Source: Periplaneta americana
Taxonomy: Eukaryota; Arthropoda; Insecta; Blattodea; Blattidae
Reading direction: 5' to 3'
DNA length: 64,000 nucleotides
NCBI RefSeq assembly: GCF_040183065.1
Contig: NC_091120.1
Span: 179,344,396 to 179,408,395, forward strand
Positions 12,368-21,543 of the stretch are shown in pieces. The translations under genes were made by a program, and so were the position numbers. Below the pieces are notes generated by a model that saw only the letters and a program-made list of their open reading frames with translations, made no database searches and had not been told where the DNA came from. How positions within the stretch are numbered: the first letter of the stretch is position 1; every line of letters starts with the position of its first letter.

Positions 12368-12719
12368 TGTTATTACATAGCAAATGAACATTTGCAGGTT
12401 GATATGTCTTAAGATTGAAATTTATTATATACTTATTTAATAATTTACCAGGCATATTGATATATAAAATGAACTGTAAAAAAAATGTCAATTGATGCCC
12501 ACAGGAGCAAGCGCGCGCCTTAGAGCCCAGGAGAGCCTGAGCGCTTTACAGCGGAAAGGAAAGAGACAGACGAAAGAGGTGGCATATGCCGCTTGGACGA
12601 GCTATATTCAGGGATGGCCAGCACTGATTCAATAGACAAAGGGAAAATAACTTATTAAAACTGTATCCATGTTAATTTTTAGATTTGCCTGAGAAGTATA
12701 AATGCATTATAAGAATGTA

Positions 12720-14008
12720 CTCCCTCTGTCCCATAATAATTGTCCTGTATGCTTTTATTTCTTGTCCCATAATAATTGTCCGATGTCCATAATTTTACAC
12801 TGGCGTTTACATAGGAGCAAAATGAAACACATGAATGAGTAATACAACTGTATTACTCCAGAATCAGTACAAAATTGTCACTCAATTAGCAAAAGAAAAA
12901 AATTAGTAGTCAGGGATCTGTATAAATTGGCCAATCATTGAGCCAAAAAAAGAACATGAATACTACTTGTACAACTTTATGACTCCAGGATCAGTACAAA
13001 TTGGCTAGTCATTGAGCCGAAAATAAATACTCCTAGGAATGCAACTTTATTAACTCCAGGAGTAATACAGATTGACCAAGAACTGAAACAAAGAAAAACA
13101 TTCTCCTACGAGTAAAGACGAAAAGAAACTTCCTGTTATACCGGGAAGGTTGTCATTTCAACAGTTTGCCTAGAACCACAGACCTACTGCTGCAGTGCTA
13201 CTGTAGCCTCGTCGTAAATGTTCCGAGGACACTCCAAGCCAGATGGCAGGATGTTGAGGTGGTCCAGGTGCTGTTGTTCCCGTCATTGACTGAATTGCCC
13301 GGAAGTACCCCAGATCTAAAACATTCATATCCAGATTGTTTGGCGGTTGGCACACGAGTTCCAAAGTGTTTCCACTGGCTGCTGCAGCGTCCATCCAGGT
13401 GCTGCTGAACTGATACCTGAATTCAACCTGTGCGCGGTCCAGGAGGAATTTTGCATTTACTGCTGGGATTAATTTGGTGATGGGAATGAATCCATTTTCC
13501 AAAGCTTGCCGCCCCCGTTGCCAAATGCAGCGTGCTGTTCTTTTACTGACATGAAATTTCTCGGCCGAACCTGTTATGGCACCTTTCTTCACTACGTCAG
13601 CCGTAGTGTTTTAAAAAAAAACCTTATACAGCCTGCCGTCCACTGTCTGTAAGGTTCTTGCTACCCCTGTCATTCACTACCGCCAGTTGTGTTCCCAGGA
13701 TGTCCAAGTCTGTTCAAACTTACGTACTCACTGCAGGAGTATGCTCTACTAACGATTTCCAGTTTGCTTTGCTACACTGGTTTGTACATAGTGCCATACC
13801 GGTGAGTTAAAAACCAATACCCACTTTCGGTAATCTTCTGGGCGGTGTGTGTTGCTTGTCTCAATAAGATCACGTTATTGCCCTGCATAACCTTGTGCAC
13901 TGATCTACTGGGCTTCTCCTCATGCGTGCACTTCTCGTTTGCCCCGTCGTCTGTAATTACTGCAATACCATTTCGGCGTACCGGACAATTATAATGGGAT
14001 AGAGGGAG
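12720..14008 (-). mobile_element. Mariner-like element with Stowaway-type TIRs and TA TSD
   Basis: The ends begin CTCCCTCTGTCCCATAATAA (left) and CTCCCTCTATCCCATTATAA (right, reverse complement). Both are flanked by TA at 12718-12719 and 14009-14010. CTCCCTCYGTCCC termini are the hallmark of plant Stowaway/mariner elements. The left end carries a second partial TIR copy at about 12763. Between 12840 and 13100 there are four degenerate repeats around ACTCCAGGATCAGTACAAAT. A transposase remnant lies on the minus strand. Confidence 0.85.
13170..13672 (-). pseudogene. Remnant of plant-type (DD39D-like) mariner transposase
   Basis: The minus strand encodes an N-terminal helix-turn-helix-like segment (KNLTDSGRQAV, then AITGSAEKFHVSKRTARCIW). 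It passes abruptly to a C-terminal catalytic segment, QPPNNLDMNVLDLGYFRAIQ. The latter resembles QPPNSPDxNVLDLGFF, the third-D region of plant mariner transposases. The middle of the catalytic domain, including the first two aspartates, is absent, and the N-terminal part has a stop/frameshift near 13620. The gene is dead. The family match is from memory of motifs. Confidence 0.75.
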
Positions 14009-15142
14009 TAAGTTTTAATTGTAATGCTCATTTTTCACAAGTTTGATTTTTTTATTCAAAAGAAATATTTTCTCAACTTTTCGTATAGAAAAGTGAAATT
14101 TTCAGGTATAGGCCTATTTATTTAGTAGCTTTACAGAATGTTTTCGTAAATCTAATATACCGTATATACTTACGTATTACTGAAGATAGTGTATTGAAAA
14201 TTTTGAAAATATTCGCATGGAAATTGTTTGTAAGGAAATGAATTAACAAAGCAACTACTGTTACATCATAAGCAAAAGATACGTGCCCATGTGTTGTAAA
14301 AATGTCAGCTATATAGCTTCAGCAGATTTCGAGAAAATAATTTAATATTCTGATGATAGGAAGTTGCTCACAAATATCACTTTAAAAGCATAATGCGATA
14401 AGAGTTTTGTTATGTAATATTAGTTACACTTAAAACAGATACAGTACCTAGGTCACTTTTCTTTGTACTGTAATATTGTTTTGATTAGTTTATTGATTAC
14501 TTTTGTAAGGCTAAAGATACCATCAATATAAATTCCAACTTATCATGTCATACTCAGTCTCTTTCTTTGGAATATCACTTTCTTTATGAATGATGTGTTT
14601 CATCCACTTAATACAGTATAATATTATACTACTATGGAATTTAAGTGAATATTCCTTCTTAACTCTCTATTATGTTATTAAGATTTAAAACACAACTGCA
14701 ATATTAAGAAATCAGTGTTAGTACTTTAGTTTTACAGACAATATAGATAATATTAAACAGAAAGAAGCCATATAAAAATAACGACATAAAATTTCACGTT
14801 CCGTTTGAAGTTTGTGCACCACTGCTTTCTTAATCCAACAGGTTGCTTACTCATATACACAATCCTTCCTCTTTCCACACTTAGCGCTTGATGCCCGCGC
14901 ACGACGTCAAGGTCAGAAAAATGCGCTTGCTTTGACATCACTGACCTAAGTTGTTGATACAGCGTCGTAAAATAATCTACTTAAAAAACAATGTCCTCCT
15001 TTTTGAAGCTTTGATCCTCTTTTTTTATCGATGTGAATCCGGTCACTCTATGTCTTCTATTCATCTCAAATAAAAACCTTTGTCACAGCGAAAAAACGCT
15101 ACGAGCTTCTCCATCAACTCAATATAAAATATTCTTTTCGGA
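14009..15142. other. AT-rich stretch without recognisable gene
   Basis: No conserved coding frame or repeat structure was seen. A short reverse frame at 14753-14941 has no known motif. Confidence 0.45.
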
Positions 15143-15185
15143 ATATGTATGATAAGTACGTTCTTGTGTTAAATTTTAACGTACC

Positions 15186-15227
15186 TTGTTAACATGTTTC
15201 GACCTACTTTCGGTCATCTTCGGAACT
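15186..15227 (-). ncRNA. Degenerate hammerhead-like motif, Penelope-like left flank
   Basis: Minus strand: GUU, CCGAAGA, stem II GACC/GGUC, GAA, palindromic ACAUGU, U, AAC. It follows the same plan as the motif at 32522 but has C instead of the invariant U4 of CUGANGA, so catalysis is doubtful. The right flank (about 16028-16068, plus strand) has the same substitution. Confidence 0.5.
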
Positions 15228-15316
15228 GGTCGTTTTTGATCTTGGCGCCTCTTGTTTCCTGTGTGGGTGCGTTCGTAGTGTAGAGTCAAAGAGTCAACCA
15301 CCCCACACAACACAAA

Positions 15317-15899
15317 CAAGCTGTATTCCGAACAATGGTACACAGACTACTCAACATACCAACGAACCAACAGGATTACAACCAAGAACTAAACACAATC
15401 AAATACATAGCACAAGAAAACGGATACAACCCCAACATAATAGACAACAATACATAAGACAAAACAAAACCACAAAAAACAGAAGAATACAACACAAACA
15501 CAAGAACACAAAAAATACATCACACTAACATACGAAAACAAAAACACACATAAAATTGCAACCTCATTCAAGAAATTAAACTTCAACATCGCATACAGAA
15601 CAAATAACACTCTACAAAAACATCTCAACACACAAACAAACAAATACAACCACACAGGAGTATACAAACTCAAATGTAACACCTGCAACAACTTCTACAT
15701 AGGACAGACAGGCAGATCATTTCAAACACGTTACAAAGAACACATCACAGCCATAACAAAATTACAAAACACCTCCACATATGCAGAACACTTCACAAAT
15801 CCCAACCACATCTACAGAGACATCAACACAGACATGGAAATACTGCACATCCAACCAAAAAACCAGAAACTCAACACACTAGAACAATATGAAATATAG
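15317..15899 (+). pseudogene. Penelope-like polyprotein C-terminus with GIY-YIG endonuclease
   Basis: The first segment reads AVFRTMVHRLLNIP and TIKYIAQENGYNP, stopping at 15455. After a frameshift, from about 15516 a second frame runs through YITLTYENKN to the GIY-YIG domain. That domain has GVY at 15657-15665, a CNTC pair, YIG at 15696-15704, GRSFQTRYKEH, and LNTLEQYEI. This nuclease cuts target DNA for Penelope-like retrotransposition. An in-frame TAG at 15897 precedes RHTKTHPNDILNTQLNF, which looks like the true C-terminus. The RT domain is absent. Confidence 0.85.
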
Positions 15900-16984
15900 A
15901 GACACACGAAAACACACCCCAACGATATTCTCAACACAACTCAATTTCAAAACACATACACTCTTTGACTCTACACTACGAACGCACCCACACAGGAAAC
16001 AAGAGGCGCCAAGACCAACAACGACCAATTCCGAAGATGACCGAAAATAGGTCGAAACATGTTAACAAGGTACGTTAAAATTTAACACAAGAAAGTACTT
16101 ATCATACATATCATAAAAGCTGTGTAATCAAGATGTATAAAATAGCCTTATTTCATTAAGTTACATTATTTGCATCCTGTTATACACAAGCATAGTGACC
16201 TAATCCCCACCACGAAAGGAAATGAGATGCTGCCACAACGTGCTGGAATCTGGAACGCATTGGGTTTGCGACTTACCACGCTTCTCAACTGAGCGCCGGC
16301 CGGGGCCGATGTAATCCTCTGTAGAGTCTGGACCGCAAGTCGGACTAACGAGTTGCGACCCGGTAGCCTTTGTTTAGCAGGTATTAACAATTGAGCTACG
16401 AACTCTGGACCACCGGCTATCGATCCTCTTTCCTACTCTCCAACTGCAACCGCACACAATCCGTGTCTCGCGTGTGCCTAATCCGGCGAAGACGTGGAAT
16501 GCTAGCAGCAGCGGTCGTAATACAGTGGATGGACATCGCACTCCACCGCATACGAATCAAAGCTTTCGCAGGTTTCATGATCGAAGACCGTCCGCGGGAG
16601 GGTTTTAAAAAGAGAAAAAGATAACACAAAGAAAGGGGTTATACTGGTGACAGACTACAGTCGCTAATCGCGATTAGCTCCGATCGCGATTACCGAAAAT
16701 GTGGTGACACACTAGGTCCCGTCTGGTCAACAGCTGAATTACCATAGAGCAGACGTCTCCAAAAGCGTACTCACAAGTAAGCCCCTGAACGGAACCGAAG
16801 GCAGTACGTAATGAGCCGCTCCGCCTCACCCATCCCCAACTGTACTGTACTCAATGTTTATGCACAAACGAAGAGCAGTGGCGGACTGCCATTATCATTG
16901 TGTTGGTCGGAGTGTTCGACCGTTTCACAATGTCTTCTAGTCATGGACGTAGTACATTCAAGGATGAATAGGAAGAGACTTTTT

Positions 16985-17790
16985 TTTTTTTAGTTAGTGG
17001 GGAGAATGTGAAATGCTTAATTTGTTCGAAAATTCTTAAGGGTGTGTTAAAATTCAACATGCGACGACAATACTCGACTCTTCACAAAGAATATCATACA
17101 ATTACAGGCATGTTGGACATGTGAAAATAATTTATTTTGGGGCTATCTGTATAATTGTTGGTTATACATAATAATCAGTATATTACAAAACGTTTACACT
17201 CAGTTCCGCATGACAAACATATAGTTCTTCGTTTAATTTTAGGTGAAGTGCGTAGGCCTACAAATATTTTGATAAATATAAAACAAGAAAATACAAACAC
17301 AAATTACACACGTGTCCTCAGTCTTAAGCAATAAAAGCTTCTTGCTAGCTATGTTCTAGCTTGGAATATTGAAAAGTCAATGAAGCCCTTTACAGAAGCA
17401 TCATTTGTAAAATCGTGCATACAGGACGTTACTAAAATACGATGTCCAGAACAAAGTCAAAGTTTGAGAAAATTAAATTGTTTCCAATTACAGTTCAGAG
17501 AAGCAAATTCAAGATTGTAAATGTAATTGAATCTGAAGTCGAAACCACAATTAACCAGTTTGTAGCTTACTCACTTGCATTGGACGAAAGCACAGATAGA
17601 AATGACAAAGCTCACCTAGCCATTTTCATCCGAGGAGTTAATGAACATTTTACTGTGTCTGAATGTCTTCTAGATGGAATTACAAAATACAACTGGAGAA
17701 GATCTTTTCCAGGCACTGAAAGGCACCATAGAACAGAAGAGGTTTAATTTGCAATGGCTTGTGTCAATAGCAACAGACTTCATAGTATGT
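16985..17790 (+). pseudogene. hAT-superfamily transposase remnant (ZBED/GTF2I-repeat type)
   Basis: A BED-like finger segment reads VKCLICSKILKGVLKFNMRR with a following HKEYH (about 17005-17110). Downstream, in changing frames, come KPFTEASFVKSCIQDV, then NQFVAYSLALDESTD and HLAIFIRGVNEHFTV, then TTGEDLFQAL and LVSIATD. The DESTD and SIATD aspartates correspond to the first two catalytic positions of this hAT type. The C-terminal dimerisation region is missing. Several frameshifts make it a pseudogene. Confidence 0.75.
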
Positions 17791-18216
17791 CAAAATAATA
17801 CACAAACGTATGATATTTCTTATTCTTTTGATATTATTTGTAAACATAAGCACACCGTTGCCGCGATCCCCCACTGATCGCTCCCATCTGTTGAGGTACG
17901 AGTCTCTTTCCCTTACAGCACACTGTGTTCGGCGGGCTGCATCGAGAGCACGAAATACGATACGCTTTTTGGAGATCTCTGCCATAGAGGAAACAATTTT
18001 CTCTATGTACATACGTATATGTTTGTTTCCCTCCTGGACAACACCTAAAGCTCATACTTTCTTTTGATGTTTGTTCATTGTTTTTTTTTTTTTCCTTTTT
18101 TTGTTGTTTCTTGCAGCTTGATATGGGAATTTATTAGTTAAAATAATTATATGCTTTAGAACGTAAACTGATACAATTTATACGATGAAAGAGTAATGGA
18201 ACGGAGAAAAATTCTC

Positions 18217-18287
18217 TCCGGCGCCGGGATTTGAACCCGGGTTTTCAGCTCTACGTGCTGACGCTTTATCCACTAAGCCACACCGGA
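18217..18287 (-). repeat. tRNA-like cloverleaf of SINE, left arm
   Basis: A 71-nt fold: 7-bp acceptor TCCGGTG/CGCCGGA, 4-bp D stem GCTT/AAGC, perfect 5-bp anticodon stem TCAGC/GCTGA and T arm CCGGG-TTCAAAT-CCCGG. The loop ACGTAGA would give anticodon GTA, but position 33 is C where functional tRNAs have U. Its repeat context also argues for a SINE head and against a working tRNA gene. Confidence 0.75.
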
Positions 18288-18294
18288 TTCCACC

Positions 18295-18340
18295 CCGGGA
18301 TCCGACGGAATAAGACGGCGCTTATTCCGTCGGATCCCGG
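18295..18340. repeat. Perfect 20-bp-arm palindrome
   Basis: CCGGGATCCGACGGAATAAG is followed by the 6-nt loop ACGGCG and its exact reverse complement. It lies just inside the left SINE arm of the composite insertion, so it could form a strong RNA or DNA hairpin. Confidence 0.9.
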
Positions 18341-18487
18341 CCAACTAGTCACTCATTACACATTACATGTGTGGACTTCGGTCCTAGGTTCATAGATATC
18401 TATGACGTAGTGCAGAGGGCGGCCACTACAGGGAACCCAAGAGTTGGAACTTAAAACTGAGACGATTCTTCCGACGCCGGGGTGGAA

Positions 18488-18558
18488 TCCGGTGTGGCTT
18501 AGTGGATAAAGCGTTAGCACGTAGAGCTGAAAACCCGGGTTCAAATCCCGGCGCCGGA
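18488..18558 (+). repeat. tRNA-like cloverleaf of SINE, right arm
   Basis: Same 71-nt cloverleaf as the left arm in opposite orientation, with one change in the anticodon stem (TTAGC, giving a G-U pair). Box B (GGTTCAAAT) is intact, so a pol III internal promoter may be retained. Confidence 0.75.
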
Positions 18559-19028
18559 GAGAATTTTTCTCCGTTCCATTACTCTTTCATCGTATGATGA
18601 CGCAGAATATCTGCATGGAAATATCATATGTACTTCGGTACATTATAATAATATATATGATACAATTTATATAATTACTATTTATATTATTTTGAAAAGA
18701 GATTTCATAACCTATAAAATTTATATCATCATGCCAAAAATTTATATTATTTTGTAATAAAACATATTTTTAAAATCAACCCTAAACTCAACGATAGCTT
18801 CGTAATGGAGACTGGAATTGAAAATCTGAAAAAGAAACCAGTTCCAGTTTGTAATCCATTATTTACTGAAATGAAACATCTTTCAGCAGACTTCTATTGC
18901 TCTCTCTCTCTTTTTGTTCTGGAAACAGGATTTAGCTCCTGATCGCGATCGGGACGGTGACACACTACAAACCCAATCGCGATTAGGTCGATAATCACGA
19001 TTAGTGACTGTAGTCTGTCACCAGTATT

Positions 19029-19297
19029 AAGTATTTTCTTATTTGGTTCTTCTTCTTCAGTAGGTGCTACAACTTCGTCGAAGTTTTGGCCTTCTCAATT
19101 AATTTACGCCATTCCTTTCTGTTATGAACAAGGTTTGGCCAATTCTTTACATTCAGTGTTTTCAAATCGTTGGTTATGTTTTCCTTCCATCCACTTTTTG
19201 GTCTTCCTTTTGCTCTTTTACTGCTGGGGTTCCATTTATATATTTTCTTAACTGTTTTACCTTCGTCCATACGATTGATATGGCCAAACCATGCCAT
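19029..19297 (-). pseudogene. C-terminal end of a second LINE family RT
   Basis: Minus strand: MAWFGHINRMDEG, KIYKWNPSSKRAKGRPKSGW, then NWPNLVHNRKEWRKLI. This is the C-terminal region after the RT domain in RTE-like LINEs (WxGHxxRM, GRPKxxW, RxxWR). It ends in a short 3' UTR with a GAAGAAGAAG tail. It differs from the main family, so a separate element. It is strongly 5' truncated. Confidence 0.75.
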
Positions 19298-19534
19298 CCC
19301 TTGCGCTTTGATATAGTTTACTATGTGTTGGTTTTTATTTGGTTATTTAACCTCTAATTAGGTATGTGGGGTGGCCATAACATCAGTGATTCTGAAAATA
19401 ATGTTGTCTACACTGCTGGCGGACTTATCACCTTCTTAAAAAGTATCATTGTTGGTGCTGAAACCGTTAGGTCAATTTTATTGCCACTTGTTCACTTTCA
19501 TTGCGGCATTTGAATGACTGGGATGCTGTTAACA

Positions 19535-20308
19535 ATCACGTAGGCTTACTTACTTACTTACAAATGGCTTTTAAGGAACCCGAAGGTTCATTGCCGCCCT
19601 CACATAAGCCCGCCATCGGTCCCTATCCTGTGCAAGATTAATCCAGTCTCTATCATCATATCCCACCTCCCTCAAATCCATTTTAATATTATCCTCCCAT
19701 CTACGTCTCGGCCTCCCCAAAGGTTTTTTTCCCTCCGGTCTCCCAACTAACACTCTATATGCATTTCTTGATTCGCCCATACGTGCTACATGCCCTGCCC
19801 ATCTCAAACGTCTGGATTTAATGTTCCTAATTATGTCAGGTGAAGAATACAATGCGTGCAGTTCTGCGTTGTGTAACTTTCTCCATTCTCCTGTAACTTC
19901 ATCCCGCTTAGCCCCAAATATTTTCCTAAGCACCTTATTCTCAAACACCCTTAACCTATGTTCCTCTCTCAGAGTGAGAGTCCAAATTTCACAACCATAC
20001 AGAACAACCCGTAATATAACTGTTTTATAAATTGTAACTTTCAGATTTTTGGACAGCAGACTAGATGATAAAAGCTTCTCAACCGAATAATAACACGCAT
20101 TTCCCATATTTATTCTGCGTTTAATTTCCTCCCGAGTGTCATTTATATTTGTTACTATTGCTCCAAGATATTTGAATTTTTCCACCCCTTCGAAGGATAC
20201 ATCTCCAATTTTTATATTTCCATTTCGTACAATATTCTGATCACGAGACATGATCATATACTTTGTCTTTTCGGGATTTACTTCCAAACCGATCACATCA
20301 CGTAGGCT
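19535..20308 (-). mobile_element. 5'-truncated LINE inside the piggyBac-like element
   Basis: The TSD ATCACGTAGGCT lies at 19535-19546 and 20297-20308. On the minus strand the copy (19547-20296) starts near the LEVNP motif and ends in the (TAAG)n tail. It is the same family as 252-1491. Confidence 0.9.
19571..20292 (-). CDS. LINE RT C-terminal fragment (partial)
   Basis: The frame is open from [15 protein letters not shown] through [20 protein letters not shown] and [11 protein letters not shown] to the terminal AAMNLRVP. The upstream 24 codons of the longer open frame (to 20365) belong to the host piggyBac-like element and are not LINE protein. The catalytic YADD lies upstream of the truncation and is missing, so this fragment cannot function as an RT. 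Confidence 0.85.
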
Positions 20309-20395
20309 ACCTTGTTTTATATTTGCTAAAGAGTTATTTTCACAAGCAGATGATCTTTTTCCCAAGATTTGTGATTTTATTCAGAACTTCATAAT

Positions 20396-20571
20396 GTCCA
20401 ATGAATAGCAAAGATCAGAACACTTCTGAATGAAGTAGGCCTATTAGCAGATGATGACGTAATTACTTGTGAAGAATCAGATCACAATGAAGCAGAGAAC
20501 TGTGAATTTAGTGATCATATGACTGAAAGTGAACAATCTGACAGTGATGGTAGTGGTATAGGTAATGGTTA
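20396..20571 (+). pseudogene. Possible piggyBac transposase N-terminal acidic region
   Basis: The frame reads TLLNEVGLLADDDVITCEES, then DHNEAENCEFSDHMTESEQS and DSDGSG, stopping at about 20571. An Asp/Glu/Ser-rich N-terminus containing SDH is characteristic of piggyBac transposases. A second, tandem version of the EFSDH segment follows at about 20627-20690 with a stop. No catalytic domain remains. The assignment rests on composition plus the TTAA context. Confidence 0.5.
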
Positions 20572-20691
20572 GACTACAAATAAAATATTATCAATAATTA
20601 CAAAAGTTAGTTATTTGTGAGAAATCAGATCATGGTGAAACGGAGAATTGTGAATTTAGTGATCATGTGACTCAAAGTGAATAATCTGACG

Positions 20692-20750
20692 GTGGTGGTG
20701 GTGATGGTGGTGGTGGTGATGGTGGTGGTGGTGGTGGTGATGGTGGTGAT
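20692..20750. repeat. (GGT)n with GAT interruptions
   Basis: About 59 bp of GGT triplets with scattered GAT, growing out of the tandem repeat of the acidic coding remnant. Confidence 0.9.
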
Positions 20751-21543
20751 TGTGAAATAACACATTGTTCTAGTTTAAAACAAATCTTGGTGAAAATACC
20801 TAAAAAGTTTCTAGGTTTTAAAAAGTGATTATTCTTTTTCATTGAATTTTCTTATCGAACCCAAGACCTTCCTCTAACGAAATTAATAGCATTTGCTCCT
20901 TAATGCACTAAGTAACGACAATGACTTTGTTCAAGATATTTGAAGCATCTTATGTCCCTAATAACTGTTTTGAAGTTGGGGTGCTCTGAACACCCCACAT
21001 ACCTATCTACATAATCTTTATCTACATACCTAATTAAAGATTAACGACGTTGTATCAACTACTAAGTTATTTAGCGTCTATGGGATTGGTGATAGAGAGA
21101 TGAAGCCGGGGATTCGCCAAAGATTACCTGACATTCACCTTACGTTTGGGGAAAACTTCGAAAAAAAAAACAACCAAGTAATCAGCCCAAGCGGGGATCG
21201 AACCCGCGCCCGAGCGCAAGTCCGGATCTGCACGCAAGGGTCTCCGCCGAATCAGCTACGCCAGTGGCTCGTTAAGTATTAATATGGCAGTAGATGTATA
21301 TAATGATAAATAATAAAGGGACGTGTAGACAAATAAATGTAAAGACTGAAACCCAGTTGTACGATCGCGAAATAAATTTTGGAATAGCTATTCGTGGAAT
21401 AGCTTAATTATAGAATAAACGGAGCTCTGTGTTGTATGACGTTCGTTTATTCCAGAGTTATCTATTCCATAGCAGAGTTGGAACAGAGGTTGACAATACT
21501 TTAGATGGTGTTTTGTTCATAAAGTGCATTCACAATACCAATA

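Larger units (their letters stand above)
11341..12496. mobile_element. Palindromic retroelement-like insertion with 12-bp TSD
   Basis: Arms of about 535 bp (11353-11887 and 11908-12442) are near-perfect reverse complements around a 20-bp spacer. A non-palindromic tail of about 40 bp follows and ends in an A-run. The direct repeat ATGTCAATTGAT at 11341-11352 and 12485-12496 flanks the unit, so the palindrome inserted as one piece. Each arm holds a hammerhead-ribozyme motif. Hammerheads in inverted or tandem terminal repeats are known for Penelope-like elements, so I infer a non-autonomous relative; no coding sequence remains. Confidence 0.8.
15143..16111 (+). mobile_element. Penelope-like element fragment with inverted flanks
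   Basis: Inverted repeats of 151 bp (15143-15293 and 15961-16111) bracket the C-terminal coding end of a Penelope-like retroelement. Each arm holds a hammerhead-like motif next to ACATGTT. Penelope-like elements typically have terminal repeats that can be inverted, a GIY-YIG endonuclease and hammerhead motifs, and all three are seen here. A possible 9-bp TSD (TATAAAATA at 15123-15131 and 16136-16144) would extend the unit slightly. Confidence 0.85.
18169..18671. mobile_element. Composite insertion: two inverted tRNA-SINE heads in one TSD pair
   Basis: The direct repeat TGATACAATTTATA (14 bp) at 18169-18182 and 18658-18671 encloses 475 bp. Inside, 118-bp arms (18181-18298 and 18477-18594) are inverted copies differing at about one position, each containing a full tRNA-like cloverleaf. 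The right arm is followed by a 63-bp tail. Because the whole inverted pair is inside one TSD pair, it was inserted as a unit. Confidence 0.85.
16641..19027 (+). mobile_element. hAT-like DNA transposon remnant with TIRs
   Basis: The termini ATACTGGTGACAGACTACAG (left) and its reverse complement at about 19008-19027 define a 2.4-kb unit. ATCGCGAT-centred palindromes recur just inside both ends (16664, 16683, 18941, 18976, and 18993 degenerate), a likely transposase-binding array. A decayed hAT-type transposase lies in the left half and an inverted SINE composite in the right half. An 8-bp TSD was not found, so exact ends are uncertain. Confidence 0.65.
19347..21044. mobile_element. piggyBac-like element inserted at TTAA
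   Basis: The target TTAA is duplicated at 19347-19350 and 21041-21044. The ends share TAATTAGGTATGT and GGGGTG blocks: left CCTCTAATTAGGTATGTGGG, right TCTTTAATTAGGTATGT with an extra 27-bp partial duplication before GGGGTG. TTAA target use and an acidic N-terminal-like coding remnant at 20396 both point to piggyBac. It is internally deleted and itself carries a LINE. Confidence 0.75.
19331..21272 (-). mobile_element. tRNA-derived SINE split by a TTAA-target insertion
   Basis: The SINE end ATTTGGTTATTTAA (19337-19350) continues at 21041 with TTAACGACGTTGTATCAACT and runs to a minus-strand tRNA head (about 21180-21272, box B as GGGATCGAACCC). The uninterrupted relative at 44202-44463 has GGTTATTTAACGACGCTG contiguous, which proves the split. 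Confidence 0.85.

Noticed and set aside
18488-18558. Genuine tRNA-Tyr(GTA) gene
   Set aside because: The cloverleaf is perfect, but position 33 is C, the copy is duplicated in inverted orientation and it sits inside a TSD-flanked repeat.
19571-20365. A single 264-aa protein including the first 24 residues
   Set aside because: Those residues are piggyBac-like element sequence upstream of the LINE junction at 20296; the fusion is accidental.
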